A DNA stretch of 64,000 nucleotides from Bugula neritina (GCA_964035545.1 OZ037765.1:11836698-11900697); one strand, 5' to 3'. Shown: positions 43,631-56,457, counted from the stretch's first letter. The notes: generated by a model not told the origin, from the letters alone. Numbers and translations are program-made.

Positions 43631-44469
43631 ACAGACCCACAAACTATAATTCTGAAAACTACAACAGCTGCTTTCGTTTGCTTTGAATTTTTGTGGTAGC
43701 TATTTTTGCTTTTAGTTTAGCTTTTCATTTGCTTCTCTTATAATACTTTTCTGTTTTATTTGCTGCTATTCATCAAGAATAGGTCTAATTTTATACTTCT
43801 CCAATATCCATATAAGCATATAGAACTTCTCCAAGTTGGTAAAAGCCTAAAACTCCCAAGTGAGTTATAAAATGTAAGTATTTATTATATATCATAGACT
43901 TTGTTTGGATTTTTCTTACTGCACATTTTGTCATCTTTGTTTATATTTCCCTTTTCTGGTTATGATCACTATATTATTTTGGAATAAACAAATTAAATTT
44001 GTGAGAGAACCCTTCTCATTTTGCCAATACCAGCACAGAAACCAACTCGAAAAGCCTATGGCATCAGGCATTGCTTTTTCAATATGCCCGACAATCTTTA
44101 AGCAGCCACTTTGCGTTGCTGCATGTAAAAGGGTAATTTTCAGTATGTAGACACTCTATACCCCTAAAACACTGCTGTATTGTACGCTGTAACAGCAAAA
44201 CGAAAATAGCGCTGCTGTTACATTTCTTCAACAAGCATCCATACGCAAACAAATACATAATGTAATGATGGTTGACTATACCCAATGAAAGTAATGCAAA
44301 ATGTTTTCTGCGAGACAGTGTGCATTTCAATTACCTTATCAACTACTTAATTATTCAACTACTCAATTAGATATACTTGTAGGTTGCCAATTTTATTTCT
44401 GTAATTACTCTCTTTAATTATTGGGTATAGGGGCAGAAACAAAAAGTGGGATATTGCTATTAAAAAGTT
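43631..44469. other. AT-rich stretch, nothing recognised
   Basis: No protein family, terminal repeats or tRNA-like structure seen. Confidence 0.4.
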
Positions 44470-45018
44470 ACTAATAATCAACAGAAGAAAACATAGAAAA
44501 AGAACAAGTTGGATCCATCTTATAAATAAGCAACAGGAAGCCCTGGGATATTCAACAATCTAATCCAGGAGCTAAAAAGTGATAGTGAAGAAATTTTTTC
44601 AGCAACTCAGGATGTCAGTTGAAAATGTTAATTATTCATCAACTTAGGTTGCTCCGGCAATAACAAAAAGATACGTTTTATGAGATCTGCTATCAAACCC
44701 GATATTAAACTAGCTGTAACACTGCACCACTTAGCAGAAAGGGCAAGTTTAACATCGATAGCGTTCCATTACAGACTAGGAAAATCAACAGTTCCTGGAA
44801 TAGTAAACGACAAGTGCAAAACACTGTATGAAGCCCTGCAGCTACGATTATAAAGACACAAAAACAGTAAAAAATAACAATTGGGATATCTCGCGAGGTT
44901 TGTCTGAAAAAACTGCAAAAGATTGGGATGGTAAGAATGAAATTTTCATCCAACACATTTTTTGTTAAAAATAGCAAAAGAGAGAGCTTTAATAATCAGT
45001 TGACAATGATTGCCTGCT
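44470..45018 (+). pseudogene. PIF/Harbinger N-terminal fragment (copy c, longest)
   Basis: Begins with a QQEALGY-like segment (44530), then a serine/valine helix and VAPAITKRY, followed by the KLAVTLHHLAERASLTSIAF and STVPGIVNDKC region. It stops at a TAA near 44850 with no DDE domain. The 3' part (44658-45018) matches 27798-28160 at about nine bases in ten. Confidence 0.7.
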
Positions 45019-45254
45019 ATGCTATCATTAGTCGATGATAAATTAATGTTGGAGATCTTACAATAGCAAACCAACTAGGCGGAGCTGCTTCCACTAAAAC
45101 TCCAATATGGAATTGATGGAAATATCTTGGTTGGTAGAAGGATGTTAATAAATCATTCGACTAAGTCATAAGAAGCATCAGCAAAATTGTATTCATCATT
45201 GGGAACATGAGTAAAAATGATCATAACTAGAAAACCATCACATCTAAAGGTTTA

Positions 45255-45690
45255 AAAAAGTGATAGTGAGGGATTCTTTCAGTATTTCAGGATGTCAGTT
45301 AAAAATATTAACTCTTCATTAACTTTGGTTGCTCTATCAATAACAAAAAAATATTGATAAATGCAAAAGTATCTTGAAAACAAGAATAAGTTAGTCAACA
45401 ATCATTGGGAACATGATTAAAAATGATCATAGCTAGAAAACCATCGTTTAGCGGAACATCTTTTTTTAATTCGAAAAAATCAGCAACTTCATGGTGATAC
45501 TGATAGGCCAATACTTGAGAGTTTTCATATCTCGTTGGTACAGCGAACGAATGAGAACAATCGAAATGCTTATGGGGGTTGATGTTGCTGAATATAATAA
45601 ACAGAAGAAAACGTAGAAAAGTAATTAGCTGGATCTATCCTATATATAAGCAACAACCTAATTCGGGAGCTAAAAAGTGATGGTGAGACA
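45255..45690 (+). pseudogene. Further Harbinger N-terminal scraps (copies d, e)
   Basis: At 45258-45355 the block from AGTGATAGTGAGGGATTC to the ATAACAAAAA segment recurs. At 45595-45690 the block with ACAGAAGAAAACGTAGAAAA and AACCTAATTCGGGAGC recurs. Between them, 45455-45592 matches 28355-28505, so this is nested debris of one family. Confidence 0.55.
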
Positions 45691-46044
45691 TTTATATCAC
45701 AATAAGCGATCTAAGCAGTGCTTTAAATGTCAAGGATGCGGCAAAACTACACCAGAAAATGCAAAAGATTGAAGACCTAATGAGTGCAACATCTACCAGT
45801 CTCACTGCTAATTAAACTCCTGTTGAAGAAAGGTTTGAGAAGCTTGAACAAATCTATGCTGATGCGTAAAGGAAAAATGCTGCGAATGTATAAAAAAGCT
45901 GTTCTTGAGTTCTTGAAGAGAGCAAATGGTAAGAATGAAATTGTCATCATCATACACCTTTTTTGGCAATAGTAGACCAGAGGATGCAAAAATTGAAGAC
46001 CTAATGAGTGCAACATCTATCATTCTCACTGCTCCTGTTTTTTG

Positions 46045-47735
46045 AGCACAGTGATATATATTCTGCAGTTACACTATAACAGTTGCTATGTGGTAAGCAT
46101 TATAACAGAAGTGTACGAGCACAAAAGATTTTGTATGAGGCAATACCACAGCCCAAAATAGAATCTCTTTTGAAATGGCTTCAAGAAAATGATCAGTTTG
46201 ACCCATTAGAATCTCATAATATTTCTATTGATGGCAATTTCTGTGAATGGACCACTGTCGCAGATAGTCGCTACTGCTAAGAAGTTTGACACTGACACTA
46301 AATCAAAATCTAACCTTTCAATGTTTTAGAATTCTCACCTTCATGCAGCAGAAGCGATGTTGGGGTTTATTCAGGCTGAGCACAGTGACATTTGGTAATT
46401 GTATTTGGACAGAATGCAGGCATGCTACCAGTACTTCTTGTGTATGATTGCACAAACTACTCAAGGTGCCTGCCTATATACCTTATTGATATGCTAAGTT
46501 TGCTTGAACCTGCTCTAGAAATATACGGAATGTTTGCAAAAGGTTCATTAACTGTAAAGAGAACTGAAAATTGCTTTAATGGTAGGCTCCAGATTAAATG
46601 TTGGAGCAAACTTTGAATCGAGACAGTAAAACACCAGGAGGGATTATTGGCAACAATGAAGAAGCTCGGGCAAAATGGTTCTTAAGTAGTCATATCAGGT
46701 CCAACTGCTTTCTGTGCAAAAATATTTTTTCCAAATAGCCTCAAAGTCATCAACATTACACAATAAAGCCACGATTATTACAACTAGGAAGGATGAGATT
46801 GATATACAAGCAATTTTTACATTACAGCAGTTTGATGTTGAGTTGTTTAGCAATAATTCAACTGAACTTATCAATATTGCTACTGAAGTCTTGCTGCAGA
46901 GACCTTTTTGTAAATAGTGAGTGCTATGGATCAGGTAACAGAGCTAGCTCAAAAGTCTATTCAAGATAAACTTTTGAATGTAATAAAACCATTTTACCTT
47001 GCTATTAACTTACTTAAAATTCATTCCGTTGACTCGGTAGCTAAATCACATCAACTGACCATTCAATCAAAAGTTCCTAAGACATTGTTTGCTAAACTTC
47101 TCATTAATGCCAAAAGCCGAGAATTAAATTAGCATACAGTTCTAGAGAAAGAAATAGGTCCCATTTTTCTTACTCTATTCACTGAAACAGACAGATGAAC
47201 ATGCAAATCACAACTAATGCATTTTTTGGAACAGAAACACCATGGCAACAGGCTCTACCAAGATGATAGTCAATTTTCCAGCAACAAATCGATCATTATT
47301 GATGGTGTGTGCATACTTCATTCAACAAAAATGCCAAGCACTTATTATAATTACGCTCTGAAGATGTTGGATATGCGGTAAATGGTATATAAGGGTTGAT
47401 GTAGTGTTTGAATGTGTATTATGAAACCTCAATTAAAGCACACGGCATATTAGAGGAGGTGCCGAAGAGATGTGGTCTAATTCCATTATTCATGACAGCT
47501 TGCCAGATGCCAAAAACCGGAGTGCTTTTCTGAGCAACATTCACAACAAAATTGAGTTGAGAGATTACATAGTGAAGGTGTGGAGTAGACATACTGAGAA
47601 AATTCTAGTTCGTACAGTTTTAGAGTGCGGCGCCAAGGAAGTTTGTATTCTGCAAAACCACTATCGTCACAATTGTAACAAATTGAAATCCTATCAGAAT
47701 GAAGTAGACACGAGATTTAGTTGGTATCTTAACTT
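46045..47735 (+). pseudogene. Second decayed copy of the CXC/XPG-like gene (middle part)
   Basis: Plus-strand sequence matches the minus strand of 24265-22560 from GCACAGTGATATATATTCTG to the GAATGAAGTAGACACGAG block. Open pieces at 46083-46280, 46392-46616, 46714-46917, 46917-47132 and 47470-47775 give the same protein order, for example CGKHYNRSVRAQKILYEAI, YDCTNYSRCLPIYLIDML and a broken IIIDGVCILHSTK. Many frame breaks. The N-terminal region, the CXC end and the inverted arms are absent. Confidence 0.75.
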
Positions 47736-48010
47736 TGCAAGATTAACTTCAAATTCAAAACAATTCAAAGTTTAACTCAAAAAAAAGTAATGTTATCACT
47801 TTTGGTAAAAAAAGGAACTATAGAAAATGTCTTTACTTAGATACTCTTTTGAATAGAATTGAAATACTAAAATATCTTGGAACTATTGTTATCAGCATAT
47901 TTGAAATGAAATGAGCATATCGAAAATGTAATCTCAAAGGCATACAGAGTGTTAAGACTAATCAAGCACAGGCTAGGAAATGCTATAAAACATTTTAAAA
48001 TCCTCACATA
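47736..48010 (+). pseudogene. LINE reverse transcriptase C-terminal scrap
   Basis: Contains the segments ILKYLGTIV and, in another frame, HIENVISKAYRVLRLIKHRL and GNAIKHFKIL. These follow the RT domain in Jockey/RTE-like LINEs. The mariner element begins directly after it at a TA. Confidence 0.55.
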
Positions 48011-48925
48011 CGAGGGTGGTTCAAAAAGTAATGCCTGTCAAGCTATAAATTATACAGTTTTAGGTTCATTTGTTTCATATTTCAAGTACATATTTTGATA
48101 TGGTTTTACTTATTTGTGACCAAAAATTTAGAGTTGTTTCCTCTTTTGATCCCAGAATTCCATTTTCAAAATGGCTACCCATGCTGATGTGTGTAAAAAG
48201 CAAAGAGCAGTGATAGAATTTTTGGTTTTGGAGGGAGAAAGTGCTGCAGCCATTCACAACAGAATAAAAAATGTTTATGGAGATAACACTCTTGATGTGA
48301 GCAATGTGAGAAGATGGGTAAGGAGGATTAAAGGCAGTGACTCTGCTAAACGTGAAGCTCTGTTGGTTGACCAGCCAAGAAGTGGAAGGCCTGCTCATGC
48401 AGTGTCAGACATCAACTTGAAACACACTGATGAGTTGATTAAACAAAACAGAAGAATCACAATCACTGAGATCAGTGAAGCACTGGACATCAGTAGAGGC
48501 AGTACAGACACTTTAGTCAGTAACCTTGGCTACAGCAAGGTCTGTGCAAAGTGGGTCCCACGGCAGCTTACAGACACCATGAAGCAGCAAAGAGTTGAGG
48601 CATCAACTGAGCTTCTCAGCATGCATGCAGAAGATGAGACATTTTTGCAAAGGATTATGACTGGTGACGAAACTTGGGTTCATCATTATGAGCCAGAAAG
48701 CAAAAGAAGGTCAATGGAATGGCGGCATGCACTCACCCAGAAAGAAGCCAGAGGAAGAGGAAAGAGAGGAAATCACCCGTCATGGGTGGACCACATTGCC
48801 TCATCCACCATACAGCCCTGACTTGGCTCTATCAGACTTTCATTTGTTAGGTTCAATGAAGGAAGGACTTAGAGGTCAGCGATTCCCTACTGACGAAGAA
48901 GTTAAATCGGAGCACATGTTGAATT
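48011..48925 (+). mobile_element. mariner transposon, internally deleted and 3' truncated
   Basis: The 5' terminal repeat CGAGGGTGGTTCAAAAAGTA starts at 48011 after a TA. The frame 48171-48821 encodes the N-terminal paired-type DNA-binding half (VEYNxx-like start MATHADVCKKQRAVIEFL) and the first catalytic block TGDETWVHHYEPESKR. About ninety residues are then missing. The C-terminal LPHPPYSPDLALSDFHLLGS follows in another frame (48790-48900), so the second catalytic Asp region is deleted or displaced. No 3' terminal repeat: the Kolobok-like sequence begins at about 48930. Confidence 0.85.
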
Positions 48926-48929
48926 TCAA

Positions 48930-50345
48930 GTTGTATGTTTGCATGTGGTCATGAGTTGGTGTGGGCTTCAGCTCCAAAAATTGGTCGGAATTATTCTATC
49001 AACAACTTCATTTCAGCTGCAATTTTGTTTGCTGGTGGTAATGCTACTAAATGTTTAAGAATGCTTTCCAGCATCAACATTGCAGTTCCAGCTTACAGAA
49101 CATTTACCACACATCAGAGGAAGTATCTTCATGGGGTATGTCAATATTTTACAAGATGGATGACTACGTTACCTAAAATATTAGCAATAATATAGTAAGT
49201 ACTACACCAGCTAACTGGCATAGTTCTTTTTACAAAGGTATAGCTAAACTGGTGATATCAATGTTTGAAACTATGTATTAAATGGTATTCTAAACTGAAA
49301 GGTTGTGAAAGAAAAATACGAGATAAAGCCGAAAGATCTTCTAGCGAAGTTTTGCTGAAAGGGAAAGTAGATGTTGCTGGTGATGGAAGATGTGATTCCC
49401 CAGGACACAGTGCACTTTATAGCATAACAACTTTGATGGAACTTAAAAATCATCGTATAGTTTCATAAAAACTGGTCAAGGTTAGGCCATTGTATATTGC
49501 AACTTTTTTGCTATTGTATGTGTATGGATATTTTAATTTCATGGCTATTTTAAAGAGCGCAGAAGTGAGCAGCTCAAATGCCATGGAGTTGGAAGGTCTC
49601 AAACGCTGTAGGGAAGAGTTGGCCCTGCATCAGATAAAGCTGTCTTCTTTAACAACTGATAGACACACAGGCCTAACCAAATATGTTCGACAGCGATGAC
49701 CAGAAGTAAAGCACTACTTTGATACATGGCATATAAGCAAAGGTGCACCAGATTGTCACTATTGATTACTGTTTTTACATCATGTTATGGGAAGCAAAAC
49801 TATGGTAATAATTATTGATAATGTACTATAAGTCATAGGGTCAAAACAAAGATTGGCAGAGAAAACTCGACCAGTGAAATACCGAGCAATTGCTTCATGG
49901 ATTAAATCCATTTGTAACCATCTATATTGGTGTGTTTGGTCTTCTGAGGAGTAGTCATCGAGAGGAGAAATGGCAGCTTCTACTGAGCTATATAACAAAT
50001 GATCATACGAAATGCAATCTCGAAACGAAATCATCTACTAAAGCTTGGATTGTACAAGGTGCTAACCTCAAGTATTACATTGCATGTTTAGCTTATTTTA
50101 GGTGCCCGTAGTTTATAGCATAAGCAGTCTAAAACTTCTACGAAATTTCTTTTTTTGGTATGTCTATTAGTTAGTGCATGCGAGATCATATTAAGGGAAA
50201 TACTGCTCAGCTCTAGACTTATTAATGATATAAAAAGAGCAGGAAAACAAAACACAAGTGAGCTGGAAGCATTTCATGCTAAAATAAACCACTATGCTCC
50301 AAAAATAACTGGATACACATATCAAGGAATGCCTTCTAGGTAACA
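48930..50345 (+). pseudogene. Kolobok-like (THAP-type) DDE transposase pseudogene
   Basis: The pieces, in order, are 48935-49195 with ACGHELVWASAPK and YRTFTTHQRKYL; 49265-49468 with VAGDGRCDSPGHSALYS; 49553-49699 with AEVSSSNAMELEGLKRC and LTTDRHTGLTKYV; then VKHYFDTWHISKG near 49710 and WIKSICNHLYWC near 49905; and 50155-50343 with SELEAFHAKINHYAPK and YTYQGMPSR. The DGR, TDRH and ELEAFH points would be the catalytic acids. I assign it to Kolobok-like transposases from memory of these motifs. Stops and frame changes make it dead. The gap at 49200-49260 could be an intron. Confidence 0.6.
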
Positions 50346-50374
50346 AAAGGTTATGTACTGCACGTGAAAGTTTT

Positions 50375-52460
50375 ATGATGGTATTTTTCATTATAAATTT
50401 GTTTGTTTTCTTTATTTCCATCAAAAAAAAACAAAAGGACAAAAAAATACAAATATACAACAGTAACACAAAAAGAGCTAATTTCAATTTATATATAATA
50501 TCAATCGAAGTCAAGATGGGGGCCCATGTGCTCAGTAGCATAGCTATTCAAGGAGCGGGGCCCAAGTGGCAGTTGAAAAAATAGTGGGAACTATTTATTC
50601 AGATTAAGTTAAAGATTTTAGTAGGTGCTTTTTCAACAATATTTTAAATGTGGCAAAGCTTTGATGATGTCTTAAAGTCAGAGGTAGCTTATTCCAATTG
50701 CTAGACATCTGGTAGGACACTTGACGATGACCTGCTGCGGAGGTAGAGAGAGGTAAGGGTAAGGAAAGTTCAGAATGTCTGGTGAGGTAAGTTGGTGGTT
50801 GTTTGGTGTGAGATGGAGTATAATAAGCTGAATGGCCAAGAAGACATAGGCGGTAGATATACAAGAGATCAATAGGAAGAATTTCTGCTTTGATAAATAG
50901 AGGTGACGTGTGTTCAGTAGGTGATTTGTGGAAAATAATGCGAATAATGCGTTTTTGAATTAAAAGCAACTTGTTCAGATGGGTTTTAGGGGCATTTCCC
51001 CAGGCTTCTAAGCAATATGTAAGTTTGCTGTTTATCAGACTGTTATATAATAAAATCAAAGCTTTGTATGGTAAAAACTTTGAAGCCAAGTATATCATAC
51101 CAGTTACTTTGTTGAGCTGAGTCCTTAAAGAATTTATATGAGCACACCAGTTTAAGTTAATGTCAATGACTACACCTAAAAATTTTATTTCTGAGCTAGG
51201 TGAGAGAGGTATATTGTCAATATGGATGGTACTGTTAAGTACAAAATTCTTTTGGTAGTTTTCAACAATGATATAGTTTGTTTTCGTTAAGTTTAGAGTT
51301 AGTTTGTTTGCAATGCACCAGTTATTAACTTTATTTAGTGAGGAGTTTATATTTCCAATATCAGCATTTAAATCTTTGCTCTTCCAAAAAAGATTTGTGT
51401 CGTCGGCAAACAGAATAGTATCAAATAAAGGACAATGGGTAGCTAAATCATTTATGTACAGCAGAAAGAGCACAGGGCCCAAGATAGAGCCCTGGGGAAC
51501 TCCACAGGTGATATGCAAGGAATTGGATATACTGTTCTCTATTATAACATGCTGTGTTCGATTGGTCAAGTAGTTTTGGATTAAACTTATGGAGTGAGAA
51601 TAAAAATTGTAATCTCGTAGTTTCTGTAGCAAAATATTGTGGTTGATTGTATCGAATGCTTTTGAGAAATCAATGAAAATACCCAATATTACTAATGAGT
51701 CATTAAGTGCTTTGAAGGATTGGTCTGAAAACTTAAACAGTGCGTCTTGTGCACCCTTCTTCTGTTGGAAGCCAAATTGAGAAACCGACAAAATTTTGTG
51801 TAGGTTTCAATGTTCACTTAATTGCTTGCAGATTATTTTTTCAAGTATTTTAGAGTAAACTGGAAGTATTGAGATAGGCCGATAATTACTACATAAAAGT
51901 TTGTCACCTTTATTTTTGTAAAATGGCAAAATCTTGGCTACTTTCAGTTCATTAGGAATGACACCTGATTTAATTATCAAGTTTATAATATGTGTGAGAG
52001 GCTGACAAAAGTAAGTTGCACTTTGTTTAACTAGCCTCGCTGGGATCAAGTCTAAGCCTTCTGATTTATTTTCATTCAAATTTTTTAGTTCAGTTAAAAC
52101 TCTGTTTTTGTGTACCAGCTGAAAATAAAATGAAGGACAATCTTTGGCATTGACTGGGATCGCAGGAACACTTGGTATTTTATCGGCTAAGTTCTTTCCA
52201 ATGTTAGTGAAATAATTGTTTATATAGTTTGCTATTTCTGTATGGTGGGTAATGATTTCTGAGTCAGCTTTTAGCTTTACTGGGAAGCTTGGAGAGGTTG
52301 ATTTTCTTCCAAAAGCATTGTTGATTGTATTCCAAAGCTTTCTGGAGTCTGCTTGGTTAGAAATCAGCTTATCATAGTAGTTATACTTGGCTTGTTTAAT
52401 TAAGGTTGATACTTTGTTTCTTTGCTTAATGTAGGCTTGTTTAAGTTTTGGGCTGTATGG
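50375..52460 (-). mobile_element. 5'-truncated LINE (Jockey/CR1-like) with 3' UTR
   Basis: The minus-strand frames 52460-52080 (connector, with YINNYFTNIGKNLADKIP), 52079-51807 and 51791-50604 form one RT frame. One in-frame TGA lies at 51807-51809. Motifs are FIDFSKAFDTI, GVPQGSILGPVLF, LFADDTNL and a C-terminal TSAAGHRQVSYQMSSNWNKL tail. The 3' UTR runs to about 50375 and has GATGGAAATAAA near its end. ORF1 and the endonuclease are missing, as in typical 5' truncation. Confidence 0.85.
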
Positions 52461-52638
52461 AAAAGCTTAAATAAGTTAAATAAGTATTGAGGAAGTAGGC
52501 TTCATACTGTAGTCAATAGTGTACTACTTTGGCATTGAGTCACATTCAACCTTAATATGGTGGTCAGTGAGACTATACCTTACTGCTATGTAAAGCTAAC
52601 TCAGTATGACTTCAGGGTGTGCAAACTGTTGAACAGGG
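52461..52638. other. Spacer between two LINE fragments
   Basis: No recognisable feature. Confidence 0.4.
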
Positions 52639-54400
52639 GTGAGTATAATCAATAATATGTGGAGGACGACCAAAAAAGAGGTTCGGCGGATGAAAACTAA
52701 TTTCCTTGTGGATAAAATATGTGGCCCACTCGCACGAGGAAACTTGAAGCCCTTCTACCGTCACCTGAGAAACACAAGAATGCAGTGTCCTCCACCAATG
52801 AGCCTCCAAACAAACGGCCAATCCTCGGATGACCCCAGTGAGTGTGCAAACATGTTGAATAATTTCTTTCAGCAGCAATTTTGTCAAGATCACTGTATTG
52901 ATGGTATCCCGCCATTGGAGTCTCCCGATGAAAAAATAGAGATATCGGAAGATGGTGTTGCTAAGCTGATTGTCTCACTAGGAAATGGTAAGTCTTCAGG
53001 ACCGGATGGGATCCGGAAGCCAGACCTCATGATAAATATACATACCACCGCTGAGTGTCTCAGCCACATATATCGAGCCTCCATAAAATATGGTTGATTG
53101 CCTGACCAATGGAAACTGACAAATGTGACCCCAACTCACAAAGGAGGAGAGGCTAACCAAGTGTTCAATTACAGGCCTATTTCCCTAACATCAATACCAT
53201 GTAAGATTCTTGAACATTTTGTCCTTCATCACCTCAACAAAAAACTGGATACCTTCCTTCACCATCGGCAACATGGGTTCCGAAGAGGTATGTCCTGCGA
53301 GACCCAACTATGTGCCACTCACCATGATCTGGCTAAATCAATGGAACAGAACAAAATTACATATGCCCTTATCTTAGACTTTAAAAAGGCTTTTGACAAA
53401 GTACCACATAGCTTGCTACTGCAGAAACTGAGAGCTATTGCTGATTTAGACCCCTACCTTTTAAACTGGATTCAAGACTTTCTGACAGGGCAAAAACAAA
53501 GAGTAGTTCTAAAGAACCAAATGTCGAGTATGTGCGATGTGACATTCGGAGTACCTCAAGGTTCAGTTCTAGGGCCTACACTCTTCCTTGTATATATCAA
53601 CGATCTACCAGATGTAGTAACTTGTAACGTTAGCCTTTATGCAGATGATACCCTCTTATACCAGGAAGTCAACTGCTTAGAGGAATCGGTAAAATTTCAA
53701 AAAAACATTGATGCTGTACAAGCATGGTCGCAGAAATAGAAAATGCCATTTAACGCATCCAAATGCCATGCAATAGCATTCAACAAAAGAAGCCAAACAC
53801 CCGCGTATAAACTAGGTGATGCTGACATACCTTGGACAGACAAGACTCGCTATCTTGGTATCACGCTCCAGCAAGATCTAAAGTTTGACCAACACATCGC
53901 TCAAAAAACCAGCAAAGCAACCAAAATTCTTGGGGCTACTAAATACACACTGCATTCTGCACCTACCAAAAGCCGATTATTGGCATACACTAGCCTGTGT
54001 CGACCGATACTGGAGTATGGGGACACTATGGGATCCCACCAGTAAACAGACCATTGAATTCATAGAAAGTGTCCAACGGAAAGCTGTCCGCTTCATAAGT
54101 ACTGTTAAAGGACGGGAAAGTGTCACTGAAGCCAGAAATCTTCTTGAACTGGTACCACTAGAATCCAGAAGACGAAACCATCGAATGACATTACTACACA
54201 AAATTCTAGAAAATGAAACCAGCAATAATACTTTATCTTCTAATTATGATGAGATCGTCAACAACCGATTAAATACAACTATGACCACTAGAGCTGCGAG
54301 CAGAGGACAGTTAACATCAATATCTGCAAAGACTAGTGTCTACCACAACAGCTTCCTTCCCCGAACAATATGGGATTTGAGAATAAATATTCATGAATAA
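52639..54400 (+). mobile_element. 5'-truncated LINE (Jockey-superfamily type) RT
   Basis: RT frame pieces at 52639-53097, 53098-53739, 53743-54045 and 53885-54400. Motifs are NYRPISLTSIPCKILEH, ILDFKKAFDKVPH, GVPQGSVLGPTLF and SLYADDTLLY. After these come a RYLGITL segment and a C-terminal GRESVTEARNLLELVPLESR region. Lesions are TGA at 53095-53097, TAG at 53737-53739 and a one-base frame change near 54025. The sequence differs from the LINE at 50375-52460, so this is a second family. Confidence 0.85.
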
Positions 54401-55418
54401 TTAAAAAAATCAGTGATATGCTGATTCACTGCCTACCCACTGTAACACACTGTTATAAACGAGGCATTTAACTTACACATTTTTGTGATATCTAAATGTT
54501 CTATCGACACAGAGTGAGAGGTACTTTTACAACAAGACCGCAAATAAAGTCTACCGTACGATTGAGTTACTAGTACTTGCATTTAATGTTAATTAAATAA
54601 ATAATAAATATTTACTTACACTGTGAGTGAACTTTGAACGTTGGGTTTGGTGAGTTACAGACGACGACGTCGATTGCTTTCAGTTTGAGTTTCACAGACT
54701 CGCTTTGATTTCTACTTCGAGCTTGTTATTGCGGTCTGTGACTGTAACTTTAAGGTCAATGGTAAGACCAAAAGTAATATACTCACGTTGACATTGCCTG
54801 ATCACTCAAATTAAAAACGATTATTCCTATTTTGAAAAAAATCAGGATTGGCGCTCAAAGTCGATTGCTAAGACTAACTCTAAGAGTAACTACTAACTAG
54901 TACTACTACTAGTACTAGCACTACGATTTAAAAATTCTTGCTCTGCTTTAAGTTTATTCTCAGTTAAAACTCTAAACGAAAAATTGAAATAACTAATATC
55001 ATGAACTAAAAATTACTTTTGTCATCCTAAAATTCAATAGTTTATAATAGAGTTTAATAGAACGCGTTTATAATAGTTGGAGCAGGCTGCAGTCATCAAG
55101 CCAAACGGCTACAGCTACATAATTGCTCACGCTGCATCAAGCATTCCGACGCGAGCGTGTTATTACTGTTGGCGCCATGAATTGACGTTGTGGAAGAGTT
55201 ATCGTCTCTAATAGAAAACTTTGAACCAAAGTTGTAAAATGTAAAGTAAATTTGAGACCGCTCGTAGACAAGCAATTGAAAACATTGACATCGTGAAATA
55301 TATGATAACTTTCGCTTTGTGCTCGGTGTGTGTAATTTATTTGATGTTGAGTTGCCTACACGCATAGGTCTATGATTCAAATTGTTTCATCTTTCGTTAA
55401 TGATTAATTATTACTTAT

Positions 55419-55465
55419 GATTGTTTAAATTTAATAACTGTCACAGTTATGAAATTTAAACAATC
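55419..55465. repeat. Palindrome, about 22-bp arms
   Basis: GATTGTTTAAATTT pairs with AAATTTAAACAATC, and the inner AATAACTG pairs almost fully with CAGTTATG, leaving TCA as the loop. Confidence 0.85.
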
Positions 55466-55589
55466 ACGAGTTATAATTATTCAATGTAACTGTGGCAGTT
55501 ATTTTTTATTAGTTCAACTATTACTGTATTAGATTTAGATTAAGTCTATGACTTGCCCTGCTCCTTGGGCTTGGAGTTGCTGTTGGTTT

Positions 55590-55850
55590 TACTCTTTTGG
55601 TAGTGCTAGTACTACTACTACTAGTACTACTAGTAGTAGTACTACTACTACTACTAGTACTAGACCTAGTAGTAGTAGTACTGGTAGTAGTACTGGTAGT
55701 ACTAGTAGTAGTACTTGTAGTAGTCGTACTAGTACTAGTAGTAGTCGTACTAGTACTAGTAGTAGTCGTACTAGTACTAGTAGTAGTCGTACTAGTACTA
55801 GTAGTAGTCGTACTAGTACTAGTAGTAGTCGTACTAGTAAAAGTGTAACA
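55590..55850 (+). repeat. (ANT)n triplet array with 21-bp tandem repeat
   Basis: A run of ACT and AGT triplets. From about 55720 it settles into a 21-bp unit (CGTACTAGTACTAGTAGTAGT), at least five copies. One frame would give Ser/Thr/Arg repeats (TSTSSSR) and another Val/Leu repeats. This is judged repeat-driven, not coding. Confidence 0.85.
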
Positions 55851-56457
55851 CTAACTGTAGTTATAACAGTAACAGTAACTATTACTTTAGTATTTGTAAG
55901 ACTAATGCACTATACAGTAATAGTAATACTGAAGGTCCCCTCTTCCCTCTCGAGGGTCTAGAGACTCAACACAGATGCAAATAGTATTACACCAATAGCC
56001 ATTACGTTAACTTTTAGTTCAACTTTGGCTATTGGCATCAGTATGAGTATCAGTATGTTGTTCCATCACTTGCAGTTGGTCTTACCTTTAGTCTTAGACT
56101 TGAAGTTAGTCTTAGCCATAACAGTTAGCTTTAGAGTTGGTCTTATAGTTACACTTACTGATCTTGATCTTACTGTAACTGTTGATGTTACTCATACTAT
56201 TTTCTTGTTATTTTAAGTTTTACTTTGGCTTTCAGTCACTGTGGTAGAATTAGGTTTAATTTGGGTCATTTTACTTAATTTAGTACACACTGAATATCTT
56301 CAGTTTTTGGCTATTTTTCACAATTTAGCTGGTAATGAACATGGTTTTTTGGCCAAAACTAGTAAAACACCAATAAATACAGCTAAATAATCCAAGTTCT
56401 TTTTAGTTTTGCTTCAATTCCCAAGTTTTTCCCTAATTATTCAGCTAGTTTTGGTTA

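Noticed and set aside
55548-55961. Ser/Thr-rich 137-codon frame
   Set aside because: Open only because ACT/AGT triplets lack stops. The opposite frames are open too.
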